From assembly GCF_018812025.1 (NCBI RefSeq), contig NC_063054.1:6312582-6376581 (forward strand): 64,000 nucleotides of DNA. Direction: 5' to 3'. Of the stretch, positions 22,800-34,249 are shown piece after piece. Position numbers and translations under genes: made by a program. A model generated the notes under the pieces. That model was not told where the DNA came from. It searched no databases and saw nothing but the letters and a program-made list of their open reading frames with translations. The DNA comes from Megalobrama amblycephala (Eukaryota; Chordata; Actinopteri; Cypriniformes; Xenocyprididae). Within the stretch, counting starts at the first letter, position 1. Every line of letters begins with the position of its first letter.

Positions 22800-23880
22800 T
22801 TTCATTGTTTTACCCTTGTCTCAAACTAAGATTTCCAATGGAGGGAGGGAGGAGCCAGGATGGAGTCATATGGCCAACTGAGGTGCCAGGCAGAGTTTGA
22901 CGGATGAAGAGACCAGGCAACAATGGAGGACCATGAGACCAAGGTGGAGCCGCGGTGATGAGTGGCCGAGGTGGAGCCAGGGTGTTGGATGACTGAGGTG
23001 AAGCCAATGGAAATGATGACTGAGGCGGAGCTAGAGGGAAGAAGGTGCTTGACAGAGCCGAAGGGGTAGAGGAACGAGGCTCAGCTTAGGGCCCGGAATT
23101 CCATGGCAGAGGTAGAGCAACGATTGACCTAGGTAAAACCAGAGGAACGAAGGAGCCCGGTAGAGCCAGGAGGACGATGGTCCCAGGTGGAGCCAAGGGA
23201 GCGAGGAGCCAAGGTTGTGCCAACTGGTTGACGGGCCTTGGTGGAATAATTGGCTCAGAGGCTCAAGGTGGAGGCAGGGGATCAACACATGTCGGAGCTG
23301 GGGACTGGGAGGCCTGAGGCCTTGTAGCATAGCTGGGCTTAGGAGGAGGAGCTGGACAGGACCAGCAGAGCTGACACCGAGGTATTTGATGGCTTACTTG
23401 GAAAAGGAGGGAGTGTGAGGCTGGGTTGGACCATCAGCAACAAAGGAGACTTGGAGCTGAGCGGAACCTGCTGGGATGAAAGAGACTAGAGGCAGGGTGG
23501 GACCAGTGGCAATGAAGGAGACAAGAGGTTGCATGGGACTAGTAGAGGAAATAAGGTTTGAGAACAGGATGATATCAGGATGTCATATAATCCAGGTGTC
23601 TGGGGTTGGAGAATTGTTAGAATACTCCTCAGCACAGTCCAGCTCCACTAGAATCTTTATTTGTACAGACATTGGGACTGGCTCACACACCTGGTCAGTC
23701 TTGGCAGCAGGATTTGGCTATAAGACAGACATGGCAGCAGGCTTTGACTCCGTGACGGCCATTGGCTCTGGCTCTAGGTCTGCGGTAGATTCAGGTTCTA
23801 GGTCTATAGCATTAGTGGTGCTAGTTCTGGTTCACACCCAACACCAAACAAAAGACAAACTAAACTGAGGGCAATGTATA
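22800..23880. repeat. Degenerate short-period repeat block (GGTGGAGCCA motif)
   Basis: A purine-rich stretch in which words like GGTGGAGCCAAGG and GAGGACCATGAGACC recur irregularly at about 20-40-bp spacing. Because the repeat is nearly free of stops, several frames are open on both strands (22810-23007, 23031-23330, 23476-23868), but they encode only repetitive sequence. Probably part of an old retroelement; not assigned. Confidence 0.5.
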
Positions 23881-24806
23881 GCATACACAGAGAACTAATG
23901 ATCTAAAAAAAAACTTTAAATCCACAGATTTCAAAGGAGTTGATACTAGTAAATCTTCTAAAACTTCTTCAACAAACAATTCTATTCAAATTCTATTCAC
24001 TTCTATTCCAATAATTCTCATGAATTTTGAAAAAAAAAAAAAAATCATCACAGAGTTTATGTAAAATTTTCATAAAATAATGAGGTAACATTTTTATTAA
24101 CATAGTAACATTTCATTCATCAATACAATGTTATTGATCAAACACAATATGGCTTTATTTAAAAAGCTATGATTGTATTATAAGCTTACATTACAACTGT
24201 CCTACAAATGCTGTGTCATTTCTATCACACCAAAGCCCTACTTGCCCCTGTAATTGTTTAAAAATTTATTTTTAATAATTTACCAATCATGCTTTGGTAA
24301 ATCTTAATTCTGACATAAAAAGTCCATAATTTTGATTCATAGATAATTGATTAATTTCATAAAGCCCATTTTTACCACATAAGAAAAAACATGTTTTTGT
24401 AAATTATAATTGACATACTAACTCGTATTTATGAGATGAAAAAATGAAATTATGACATAGTAAGTCATAATTATGTCATAATTATGCAAAAAGTTAAAAT
24501 TATGACATAGTAAGTCAAAAGTCAATATGAGTCATTTCATATCATAATCATAATATTGACTTTTTTATACTATGTTATAATTTTACTTATGTCATAAATG
24601 GGCTTCCATATATATGAGTATTTAGGACAGATCAAATGCTAGCTGTGAAATTAGCCTTTGCATGACAAAGAAGACATTTTATTCCAAAAAAGCTTAAAAT
24701 GCTATTTACACAGCGGCCATTTTGATCATAGAATGCTGTTGCTGTTGGTTAGGTTTTGGGTGTAGAGGGAGGAGGCGAGGACTCAGTCGCCTAGAGTGAT
24801 TTTATT
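23881..24806. other. AT-rich spacer with a palindromic GACATAGTAAGTCATAATTATG repeat
   Basis: No gene. At about 24440-24600 the word TATGACATAGTAAGTCA and its reverse complement recur several times, a known style of AT-rich MITE remnant. Confidence 0.5.
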
Positions 24807-25776
24807 TACAGTTTTTCTCCATTGGTTTGGCTCATTTCTTGAAACAGAAATTAAATTCTCAAAACTCTAAGATCATTTGGCAAAACAGTCTTACAGTTCA
24901 GCACAACACTATAGCTCACTTGGAAATACTCATATCTCTCCCAAAACTGTTCACTCATGCTTCAAAACTAAATTTCTTTCCAATATAAAGAGTCAGTGTC
25001 ACAGAAATGGCAAAGATCCTTCTCAATTGCTTGGGCTCATTTCTTGAAACAGACCGGACATTCTCAACACTCTTGGTGCTTTTGCCAAAGTAACGTGGAT
25101 GGTTCGGCACAACACCATGGTTCACCTGCAAAAGCTCATACCTCTCCCAAAACAGTTCACTCATGTGTCAAAACTAAATTTCCTTCTCATTTACAGTTTT
25201 TCTCCATAGGTTTGGCTCATTTTTTGAAACAGAAATTATGTTCTCAAAACTCTAAGATCATTTGGCAAAACAGTCTTACAGTTCAGTACAACACTATAGC
25301 TCACTTGCAGAAGCTCATATCTCTCCCAAAACTGTTCACTCATGTTTAAAAACTAAATTCCTTTACCAATAAATAGTCAGTGCCACAGAAATGGCAAAGA
25401 TCCCTCTCAATTGCTTTGGCTCATTTCTTGAAACAGACCGGACATTCTCAACACACTTGGTGCTTTTGTCAAAATAATGTGGATGGTTCGGCACAACACC
25501 ATGGTTCACCTGCAAAAGCTCATACCTCTCCCAAAACAGTTCACTCATGTGTCAAAACTAAATTTCCTTCTCATTTAAACAGTCAGTGCCCCCAAAATGC
25601 TTCGTCCCTTTGGCATTGTGTAAGCACTGCAAGTCAAAATGTTTAGATGTTTTGTCACTATGGCAGAGGACCATTGAAATATCCCTCATGTCCACCTTTC
25701 AGTCTTAGCCCAGTCCTTCATTGACAATGGTTACTGTACTGTTTTTGTCTAGCCAGCATAATACATTAAAACTGTA

Positions 25777-26035
25777 ATGGGTCATTGTATGGGACAATGT
25801 GAATTTCGACCGTGGCCTGCTCATCAGGGCCTGGTTCACTACTCATCCAAGGATGGTCATGGTGTTCCTACCACCTTACTCTCCTTTCCTCAATCCTATT
25901 GAGGAGTTTTTTCTCTGCTTGCAGGTGGAGAGTGTATGAGCATCGGGCTCAAGATCAGAGGTCCCTGCTCCATGCAATGGACGCTGTGTGTGAGGATATT
26001 ACAGGAGATCATTGTAGGGGATGGTTGTGACATGC
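25777..26035 (+). pseudogene. DDE_3/IS630-type transposase fragment, + orientation
   Basis: The conceptual product includes a histidine-bearing start (WDN region decayed), WFTTHPRMVMVFLPPY-type sequence in split frames, NPIEEFF and WRVYEHRAQDQRSLL, the C-terminal half of the catalytic domain including its glutamate. It mirrors the - strand copy at 26420-26700, and together they form an inverted repeat around about 26240. Confidence 0.65.
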
Positions 26036-26300
26036 ACTGTGTATAAAACTGAAAAAAAGAAATAGGATTTTAGGGTAAGAGTAGCCTCCAAGGTTTGACA
26101 TCACACATTGCACTCATACTGCCAAGGAAATTGTAACCATTATCATTCACACACATAAAGTAACTTCCATACATCAGAGTAAAAAGAAAATGTATACAGC
26201 ATAATATACAGTAATATAAACACACAAACAAAAAACACTGAATATTATATGCAGCCTACAGTGCTGTAAACAAAGCTGGAGTTTCACGAATAACAGTTCT

Positions 26301-26870
26301 TCACTGGTCGCTGTCCTCACCCTCCCTCTCCTGGTCATCGTCCTCACCCTCTTGGCCATCCACACGCTGCTGTCTGTCTGGCCACAGATTCTCATCCACA
26401 TCACAGCGTATATTCTCCTTTGCAATGCAACGAGGGAAGAAACGGTGTGCATGTCGCAACCATCTCCTACAATGATCTCCTGTAATATCCTCACACGCAG
26501 TGTCCATTGCTTGGAGCAGGGACCTCTGATCTTGAGCCCGATGCTCATACACTCTCCACATCCAAGCAGAGAAAAACTCCTCAATAGGATTGAGAGTAAG
26601 GTGGTAGGAACACCATAACCATCCTTGGATGAGTAGTGAACCAGGTGAGCGGGCCACGGTGGAAATTCACATTGTCCCATACAATGACATATTGTGGTAG
26701 GTGAGGCCCTACGAGACCTCTCTCATTTTCAGGGTTCAAATCAAAATGAAGGCGGTCCAAGAAGATGAGAAGCTTCTGTGTATTGCATGGGCCAAGTCTG
26801 GGGATGTGAGTGACCACACCATTCTCAGATATGGCAGCACACATAGTTATATTGCCCCTCGCCTCCTTCG
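26301..26870 (-). pseudogene. DDE_3/IS630-type transposase, catalytic and C-terminal part, broken
   Basis: Two adjoining - strand frames carry the gene. At 26581-26844 are TMCAAISENGVVTH-like sequence, ERGLVGPHLPQYVIVWDNVNF (the D of WDN is the second catalytic aspartate) and FLPPYSQSY. At 26301-26657 are LNPIEEFFSAWMWRVYEHRA (catalytic E), TGDHCRRWLRHAHRFFPRC and an acidic tail. One frameshift separates them. The N-terminal helix-turn-helix part and first aspartate are missing beyond 26870. The family is common in fish and normally about 300-350 residues long. Confidence 0.8.
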
Positions 26871-26887
26871 TTAGTCAAGTTCTAGTT

Positions 26888-27003
26888 TCACCTGACTGTC
26901 AATTGCTGTAATAAATTTATCAAATGTTCCAAGGATTCATATATGGTATTCATGGTATTATGTTCTTGACTAATTTTGACAATTGAACAGACTATTGTGC
27001 ATG
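26888..27003. other. Transposon sequence up to the nested LTR
   Basis: Short segment between the end of transposase similarity and the solo LTR. GCATG at 26999-27003 is the left target duplication. Confidence 0.5.
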
Positions 27004-27506
27004 TGTCACGATCACTGTCTGCTCCTGTCAGACTACACTTCCCATAATCCTCCCTGCCAGTCACATGTTCACTCCACACCAATCACCTGTTGCCACATAC
27101 AGCCATGCACACACTCCTCACTAATCACCACACCCAGCTGCAGCTCATTACCTGGACTATAAAGGACTCTCATTCACACCATCTGAGCGCGAAGTCTTGT
27201 TTACCCTGTGTGACATTTTCGAGCGTTTCCCTGTGTTTATTGTCTGCCTGTTTCCTGTTACCGATCCTGCCTGTTTCCTGTTTATTGACCTGTTGCTGCC
27301 TGTCCATTGACCTGTTGCTGCCTGTCCTGACCCTTGCTTTGTATACTGACCTGTGAGTGATATCTGCCTGCCTCGATCCACTGCCTGTACCCTGACTACG
27401 ACTCTGCCTGTCCCTTGCTGTTCCTGTTTGACCCTGCCTGTATGACCACGCTTACCTTTAATAAAAGCTTGCACATGGATCTCTGCCTGAGTCCCCATTC
27501 GTTACA
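27004..27506 (+). mobile_element. Solo LTR, 503 bp (TSD GCATG)
   Basis: It begins TGTCACGATCACTG and ends CCCATTCGTTACA. GCATG flanks it at 26999-27003 and 27507-27511. It contains GGACTATAAAGGAC (TATA) and TTTAATAAAAGC (polyA signal). The U5-side sequence is rich in CTGCCTGT repeats. Confidence 0.92.
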
Positions 27507-27830
27507 GCATGTGATGACTTATACAATGAAATGATGCTGACACGTTTTGGAGCGAATGACCGTTAGACTGAGAATCAACAATCAGTTTAGATCAACAAGA
27601 TCTATTCACTTGGAAATTGTGCTAAATGTAGGCTAACTGTACTTAATCATTTGCAAAGATGTACTGAGACATTGAGACATGTACTTAGACATTTGCAATT
27701 TGATGAAATGAATGAGAAATTCCATTCTGTTGTGAACAATTGCCAAGGGGTTTGGAGATTTGTCCATGTTGTTTTGAGAATGTAATTTCTTGTTTCAAGA
27801 AATGAGCCAAACCAATGGAGAAAAACTGTA

Positions 27831-28440
27831 AAAAGTCAGTGCCTCCCAAAATGCTTAGTTCCCTTTGGCATTGTGTAAGCACTGCAAGTCAAAATGTTTA
27901 GATGTTTTGTCACTATGGCAGAGGACCATTGAAATATACCTAATGTCCACCTTTCAGTCTTAGCCCTTAGATCTTCATTGACAATGGTTACTGTACTGTT
28001 TTTTTTTTTTTTTTTTTTTTTTTGTCTAGCTAACAGAATACAATTGTGTATAAAACTGAAAAAAAAAAGAAAAAAAAAAATAGGATTTTAGGGTAAGAGT
28101 AGCCTCCAAGGCTTTGACATCACACATTGCACTCATACTGCCAAGGAAATTGTAACCATTATCATTCACACTCATAAAGTAACTTCCATACATCAGAGTA
28201 AAAAGAAAATGTATACAGCATAATATACTGTAATATAAACACACAAACAATGAAAATTATATGCAGCCTACAGTGCTGTCCTCACCCTCCCTCTCCTGGC
28301 CACCGTCCTCACCCTCCTGGCCTTCCACACGCTGCTGTCTGTCTGGCCACAGATTCTCGTCCACATCACAGCGTATATTCTCCCTTGCGATGCAACGAGG
28401 GAAGAAACTCTGTGCATGTCGCAACCATCGAGAAAAACTG
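27831..28440. mobile_element. Partial duplicate of the mariner-like mosaic
   Basis: 27836-28000 repeats 25575-25745 directly. 28040-28434 repeats 26040-26464 directly (TAGGATTTTAGGGTAAGAGT, TCACACATTGCACTCATACT, then the transposase C-terminus). The middle with the inverted transposase piece is missing. It ends with GAGAAAAACTGTA, the transposon terminus. A poly-T of about 24 is at 28000-28023. Confidence 0.7.
28257..28436 (-). pseudogene. Second C-terminal transposase fragment
   Basis: The - strand frame reads RWLRHAQSFFPRCIARENIR then DVDENLWPDRQQRVEGQEGE, the same C-terminus as the transposase at 26301-26657. Only this tail survives; it is part of the duplicated block. Confidence 0.7.
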
Positions 28441-29846
28441 TAATGAAAATAGCAAAACAAAAGCAAACAAAAAACTACCCTGTAGGGGAGAACACAGTCA
28501 TCAGGGCATGGCAGATTACAAAAGGAGCACACAATCCAGACACATTAGGTAATGATCAGACACAAGACCGAGAACACAGGGAGAATAAATAAGGAAAGAA
28601 ATAAAGAAGGTAACAATGAAAGGCAAGTTTTAGAAAATGATACCGTTATCATCTCCATGTAAACTACAAAAACGTGAATTTGTGAAAACAGTGACGCCAT
28701 GAGTGTGCATATTACTTGTTCATTTATAGGCACGTAGTATCTTTGGCATCGCCAACTACTGGCCTGGCATGAATAATCCAGCATTTTTAGTTGTTTTCAT
28801 GGATCTGTGCGAATGGGGATCGCTTTGACGACATTGCGGTCTGTTCATGAATAAAGCAATGGAAAAACATAGATCAAGAACGTAAACGTACCTTGAAAAT
28901 AAGACCAACTCGAATGACAGAACCCTGACAGTTATTAAACACAATAGCCTACATCGTTTGAGATGTGGTGGAAATGTTCAAGACTTTTGGCAAAAAAGTT
29001 CCAAAAATGATGAAACAAATTCTCCTGTGATTTTTTTTTTTTTGTAAATTTCTAATAAAACACCTAACACATTGTTCTCCTCCTCCATATATTTCATAAT
29101 TTTGATGAGTAATTTGCTGTCATGACAGAAAATAATCACACATTTAGCCACAGATTTCTTAACACTTTGATGTTTTAATGCACATTGTGGTCCTAATTTG
29201 AAACATAAATCCTTTTGAAGGAAATGTGTTCAACAGATGTTGTAATTTATCTGTGAAGGAGATAAATTTAGACAGATGATTTTACAATTGGGGATTTTTA
29301 GCCCTTTGTTTAGTGAAAAGTGAGAAATAAATTAAAAAGAATTCTCTCTAGGAGGATACAAATTATCGGTTGTGTTTGCTGGCTCAACATGCTCCTTTAC
29401 TCTCACTAAGACTAATATAAACAGTACACAACATCTGTACAAAATGCTTGCCAGCAAACAATCCACTCTCTCATTTCAAACAGATAAATAAAACACATGT
29501 AGGCCTGTTATTTGGCTTTTAATCATACTCATGAGATAAGATAACCCAAATAATAAATAGAACTTTATGCTTCACATGGTTGATTGGAAAGGAAGTGTGA
29601 AATCTGGAATATGTCAATGGACACCAGGCCAGCTCCTGCTCAGAATGCTGCCTAATGCACATTCCTTTATGGCTTCATCCACAAAGCAATGAACTATGAT
29701 TAGCTCAGGCATTGCAGATTGTCAGGCTGTTTAAACAAAACAAAGTCACACGTTCTTTAAACCTTAAACTGGCACTGCAGGGCACAATAACACTGAAAAC
29801 ATCACAACATTTAAAACTGTCTATGTTCAGGTTATGCCCTAAATAT
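28441..29846. other. No gene recognised
   Basis: Intergenic AT-rich DNA. No coding similarity or complete repeat was identified. Confidence 0.45.
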
Positions 29847-30751
29847 TTAAAGGTGCCCTAGAACGTTCTTTCACAAGATGTAATATAAGTCTAAGGTGTC
29901 CCCTGAATGTGTCTGTGAAGTTTAAGCTCAAAATACCCCCATAGATTTTTTTTAATTAATTTTTTTAACTGCCTATTTTGGGGCATCATTAACTATGCAC
30001 CGTTTCAGCGCGCGGCCCCTTTAAATCTCACGCTCCCTGCCCCCGAGCTCTCGACTATAATACAGTGCATAAACAAAGTTCACACAGCTAATATAACCCT
30101 CAAATGGATCTTTACAAAATCTTCGTCATGCATACTGCATGCATGCGTCGGATTATGTGAGTATACTATTTATTTGGATGTTTACATTTGATTCTGAATG
30201 AGTTTGAGGCTATGCTCCATGGCTAACGGGCTAATGCTATATTGCTGGAGAGATTTATAAAGAATGAAGTTGTGTTTATTATGCATTATACAGACTGTAA
30301 GTGTTTAAAAATGAAAATAGCGACGGCTCTTGTCTCCGTGAATACAGTAATAAACGATGGTAACTTTAACCACATTTAACAGTACATTAGCAACATGCTA
30401 ACGAAACATTTAGAAAGACAATTTACAAATATCACTAAAAATATCATGTTATCATGGATCATGTCTGTTATTATTGCTCCATCTGCCATTTTTCGCTGTT
30501 GTTCTTGCTTGCTTACCTAGTCTGATGATTCAGCTGTGCACATTCAGACGTTAATACTGGCTTGTTACGTAACAGTCGGTGTTATGTTGAGATTTGCCTG
30601 TTCTTCTGAGGTCTTTTACACAAATGAGATTTACATAAGAAGGAGGAAACAATGGTGTTTGAGACTCACTGTATGTCATTTCCATGTACTGAACTCTTGT
30701 TACTCAACTATGCCGAGGTAAATTCAATTTTCCATTTGATGGCAACTTTAA
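29847..30751 (-). mobile_element. TTAA-type element, AAAGGTGCCCTAGAA family, copy 2
   Basis: Bounded by TTAA at 29847-29850 and 30748-30751. It matches copy 1 (18999-19923) in reverse complement through its length, including the TAGCTGTGTGAACTTTG and ATGGCAGATGGAGCAATAAT segments. Its right terminus has diverged (GATGGCAACTTTAA). Confidence 0.8.
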
Positions 30752-31736
30752 CATTAGGAACTTTTTGAACAAATTTGGTTATTGCTATAAGCTGAGCTGC
30801 TTACTTGTAGAATTCAATATTAAGAAATAAATTGTGGTTTTGTGAATCCTCTGAATGGTGTGCACTCACGTGAGATGAAGACAGTGCTTGTAATGGTTTT
30901 CAATAAAAGAGTTTTAATTATACAGTGTTTCACTAAATGTCAGAAAAGAACAGGTCTTGTGTTCCTCATCTATTTATAGTAATCATCTCTGATGCCATTC
31001 GTTTCAGCTTCATGTGTAATATGTGCGTCATTTCAATGACCGGCAATAACAAACACAGCATGACACCTTACTCTCTTGGTAGGTTTCAACTCACAGATAG
31101 ACGTCAGATCTAATGTCTGACTCAGCAATACTGAGACAACATTTAACTCCCACGATTGACTCTAACAACAACAGCAACTAGAAGCTAAAGTTTGTAAACA
31201 GACTTTGATGTTTGCTTGATAAAGCCTGAGTCAAAAGAGTCACATGTCTGTTTTGTGTCTTGGAGCTGGCCCTGCCATATAAATAAATAAATAAATACAA
31301 ATTTTCTTTTATTTAGGGCTGTAACAAAATATTATTTTGATGATTGATTAATTGATTTTTATTGAGTTTAAAGTCTGTGTGAACCGGAAGTTGCAAACGA
31401 CTTTTCTCCAGTGCTGTGACGTATTTCAAAGTGAAACGGAATATTGAATAGAGGGCACAGTTTTACTTTAGCGATCCTCCTCTCCATCTCTCGCTCATAG
31501 CAGACGAACGGTTGGAGGGGAGTGGTTTAAACGATTTCAACCCAAGCCGTCAAACTGATGTCATTAGAGAAGGGGCACCGTTGCAGAGTGGAGGAGCATT
31601 TTCAGATTTTGATTAAATATTACGAAGCCAAACAATTTTTTTTGTGTGTGGATTAACTTGCACGGATGAATTGTTCACCACAAAACTAATTTGAGCTAAC
31701 AAAATAAATAAGGTCAATTTTGATTTCATGTGTACT
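30752..31736. other. Intergenic; includes an old repeat at ~31370-31736
   Basis: There is no gene. A short AAAT/AATA repeat lies at about 31280. The part from GTGAACCGGAAGTTGCAAAC to GTGTACTTTAA resembles a repeat that recurs in degraded form at 62040-62290 (GTCATxAGAGAAGGGG followed by AGATTTTGATTAAA). Confidence 0.5.
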
Positions 31737-31775
31737 TTAAATTGTAGAACAATATGTTAGGTTTCTCAAGTCAAC
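31737..31775 (+). repeat. 39-bp direct repeat, left copy
   Basis: TTAAATTGTAGAACAATATG... ending TCAAGTCAAC. The right copy is at 34559-34597 with three mismatches. Confidence 0.85.
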
Positions 31776-32588
31776 TTAAAGGATTAGTTCACTTTCAAAT
31801 AAAATTTTCCTGATAATTTACTCAAACCCAAGTCTACTAAAATGTTCATGTCTTTCTTTCTTCACTTGAAAAGAAATTAAGGTTTTTGATGAAAACATTC
31901 CAGGATTATTCTCGTTATAGTTGGCTTCAATGGCCTCCAAACGGTTGAAGTTCAAAATAATAGTTTCAGTGCAGCTTCAAAGGGCTTTAAACAATACCAG
32001 ATGAGGAATAAGGGTCTTATCTAGTGAAACGATCGATCATTTAAAAAAAAAATGTAAATGTATATGCTTTATATAAACAAATGATCGCCTTCCAAGTGGT
32101 TCCGCCAAAAATGCACTTTCGTATTCTTCAAAAAGCTTACGCTTACGCCTTCCCAATTCTACTTACGGAACGAACGCAGCACCAGTTCCATTTTTTCCGT
32201 AAGTATAGGGAATAAGAATAGGGAAGGCGTAGGACGTACAGCGTGAAGAATACGAAAGTGCGGTTTTGGTGGAACCACTTGGAAGGTGATCATTTGTTTA
32301 TATAAAACATATAAATTTACATTTTTTTTTCGAAATGACCGATCGTTTCGCTAGATAAGACCCTTATTCCTCGCCTGGTATCGTTTAAAGCCCTTTGAAG
32401 CTGCACTGAAACTGTAATTTTGACCTTCAACCATTTGGAGGCCATTGAAGTCCACTATAATGAGAATAATCCTGGAATGTTTTCATCAAAAATCTTAATT
32501 TTTTTTTTAACTGAAGAAAGAAAGACATGAACATCTTGGATGACATGGGGGTGAGTTAATTATCAGGAAAATTTTATTTGAAAGTCAA

Positions 32589-32875
32589 TGTTACAACCAC
32601 CGGTTCCTGCACTACACTTCCCAGCATTCCCTCTGCCCTGCACCTGCACGTCATCATCATCAAACACACCTGAGGACAATCATCATCATTATCACTCATT
32701 GGGACTTGTATATATTCACTCACCCTTCACTCTTGTGTTTGTCGGTTATACGTTGTATGTTGGGTGTGTGTTACTCTCCTGTGTTCCCTGTATGCTATTT
32801 TGGATTATCTAGTAAAGTTGGACTTTGATCTTATTCTCCTCGTCGTGCGTGTTCCTACACACTAGAAATGTAACA
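32589..32875 (+). repeat. 5' LTR
   Basis: It starts TGTTACAACCACCGG and ends CTAGAAATGTAACA. TTGTATATATTCAC is the TATA-like box. Confidence 0.92.
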
Positions 32876-32937
32876 GGATAACTGACCGCCCTAAATGGAT
32901 TAATGGGCTAAATTCATCGCCTTGGCTCAGGAGAGCC

Positions 32938-33561
32938 ATGACTTTTTTGTTTTTTCTTCACGTTTTTTCCCTTTTTGCCGTCAACAGTCAGCTGGAGGAT
33001 GAGGAATTGAGGAAGTTATACCGGATCGGGGCGAGCTACAATGGCCCTTGTGTGCTGCCTGATACCACCGGCTTGAACTGGAGGGAAGCCATGCTTAAAT
33101 GCGTGGAGTTCAAGCGGCCCCGATCCGGAACCCCTCCGTACCCAGTTCCCAACCTGAGACCCACCGCCGATGGAAACGACGACCCCGCCGTGACGTCAGA
33201 GCCCACGCCAGGAGGAGCGACCGAACCTGACATCACCCCGGAGCCTGAGGTATTTCCAACTGAGGAGAAGTTCGAGTCAGGGGTCCCTGTCAGCGACGAG
33301 GGAGTAGGTGTTGAGGACGTCGAGCTGGAGAAAGCCCGCCCACCGCCCGTCACTGAGAGTGAGTCCACCGACAACAATACTACTTCTCCGCTGTTTGAAA
33401 GCTCTCTACTGGACTTATCTATTCCTACCAGCCTCTCTCTGCCACATCCTCTACTGGATTCTCCTATCTCTGCCTTCTTCCCTGACCCCAACCAAGTCTG
33501 CTGTTCTTCCCGAGCTGTCTCCCATCAGTCCCACTACACCACCATCACCTCCTCTCAGTGA
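32938..33561 (+). CDS. LTR-element ORF A, 207 codons, unknown function
   Basis: This ORF opens 62 bp inside the 5' LTR. Its first 18 residues (MTFLFFLHVFSLFAVNSQ) are hydrophobic like a signal peptide. Next comes a short globular-looking segment (LRKLYRIGASYNGPCVLPD, GLNWREAMLKCVEF), then a long Pro/Glu/Ser/Thr-rich region. It resembles no domain I can name. It may be a drifted Gag N-terminus or a captured sequence. It ends where a second open frame overlaps (33308-34177), so the two could once have been one protein joined by a frameshift. Composition is GC-rich compared with the host DNA around it. That a protein is made is not shown. Confidence 0.5.
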   Translation: MTFLFFLHVFSLFAVNSQLEDEELRKLYRIGASYNGPCVLPDTTGLNWREAMLKCVEFKRPRSGTPPYPVPNLRPTADGNDDPAVTSEPTPGGATEPDITPEPEVFPTEEKFESGVPVSDEGVGVEDVELEKARPPPVTESESTDNNTTSPLFESSLLDLSIPTSLSLPHPLLDSPISAFFPDPNQVCCSSRAVSHQSHYTTITSSQ

Positions 33562-34177
33562 CGTGGTGACACCGCGGGACCACGGTGAGCCATCTCCTCT
33601 GAGGCATGAAGTTCCCGTGGCTCTGCCTCCAACATCTGTTCCCGTCTCTCTTCCTCAACCCATCGACCTGACTCCTTCGCCTACACTCCTCCCTCCCTCG
33701 TCATCTGCTGGGACCTTCGAGCCATCGGCTTCGCGGAGCTGCCTCGGAGCGTCAACTTCACCTGGGTCGGACGTCACACCGCCTACACAACGGACTTACG
33801 GGCCGTCCGTTACTCTCCGGCCCTCCACCCCTACTGCTCCAGCTAGCTCCGCCCTCCCTCAGGCTCCGTCGCCGCCCTCGGTCGCTCCAGCTACACCTCA
33901 GCCCTCAGGATCCCTGCATCCTCCTCGGATGGTCGTCGCTGTGGTTCCGTCGCGGTCGCCTGGGTCGTCGTCATCGAGCCGCGCCATCTGTCTTCCATCT
34001 GCGCAGTGGGTTCCTCCTCCATCGCCGCGGCTGTCTTCGTTCGTCCCCAAGGTGGCGCTGATGCCTTCACCACCTATGGCTCCTCCCTTCAGCGCCGCCG
34101 CTGCCGATGTTCAGCATCCTGGTTGGGGACTGGGCCTCCATCAGACTCATCCTCCAGCTTCACCGTCCATCCCCTGA
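33308..34177 (+). CDS. LTR-element ORF B, proline/serine-rich, unknown function
   Basis: An open frame of 289 codons, +1 relative to ORF A and overlapping its last 250 bases. From residue ~70 it is dominated by Pro, Ser, Thr and Ala (for example PTTPPSPPLSDVVTPRDHGE, PSPPSVAPATPQPSG). No catalytic motif, zinc knuckle or transmembrane helix was seen. The first 60 codons lie in the overlap and are likely not the real start; translation may depend on a frameshift from ORF A. Low-complexity composition could also keep the frame open by chance. Confidence 0.4.
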   Translation: MLRTSSWRKPAHRPSLRVSPPTTILLLRCLKALYWTYLFLPASLCHILYWILLSLPSSLTPTKSAVLPELSPISPTTPPSPPLSDVVTPRDHGEPSPLRHEVPVALPPTSVPVSLPQPIDLTPSPTLLPPSSSAGTFEPSASRSCLGASTSPGSDVTPPTQRTYGPSVTLRPSTPTAPASSALPQAPSPPSVAPATPQPSGSLHPPRMVVAVVPSRSPGSSSSSRAICLPSAQWVPPPSPRLSSFVPKVALMPSPPMAPPFSAAAADVQHPGWGLGLHQTHPPASPSIP

Positions 34178-34249
34178 ATCCCCTCCGGCCTGCCCATTTA
34201 GATGTTCCTCTACGGCGCGAGGACGCGCCTTGCCGGAGGGGGGAGGTAC

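Larger units (their letters stand above)
24807..27830 (-). mobile_element. Mosaic Tc1/mariner-superfamily (IS630-like) transposon with nested solo LTR
   Basis: The left end TACAGTTTTTCTCCATTGGT (24807) and the right end on the - strand, TACAGTTTTTCTCCATTGGT (27830), are the same terminus in inverted orientation, starting with the TA target. A second internal copy of the left terminus lies at about 25193, because the first ~390 bp are tandemly duplicated (about 24813-25195 and 25195-25590). Transposase pieces lie in both orientations (+ at 25777-26030, - at 26301-26870). A solo LTR occupies 27004-27506. Confidence 0.7.

Noticed and set aside
22800..23880. Coding exon(s) in purine-rich frames
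   Set aside because: Several frames on both strands are open at once because of the short repeat; composition is not protein-like.
33036..33491. 151-codon - strand frame
   Set aside because: It is the shadow of the Pro/Ser-rich + strand frame in the LTR element.
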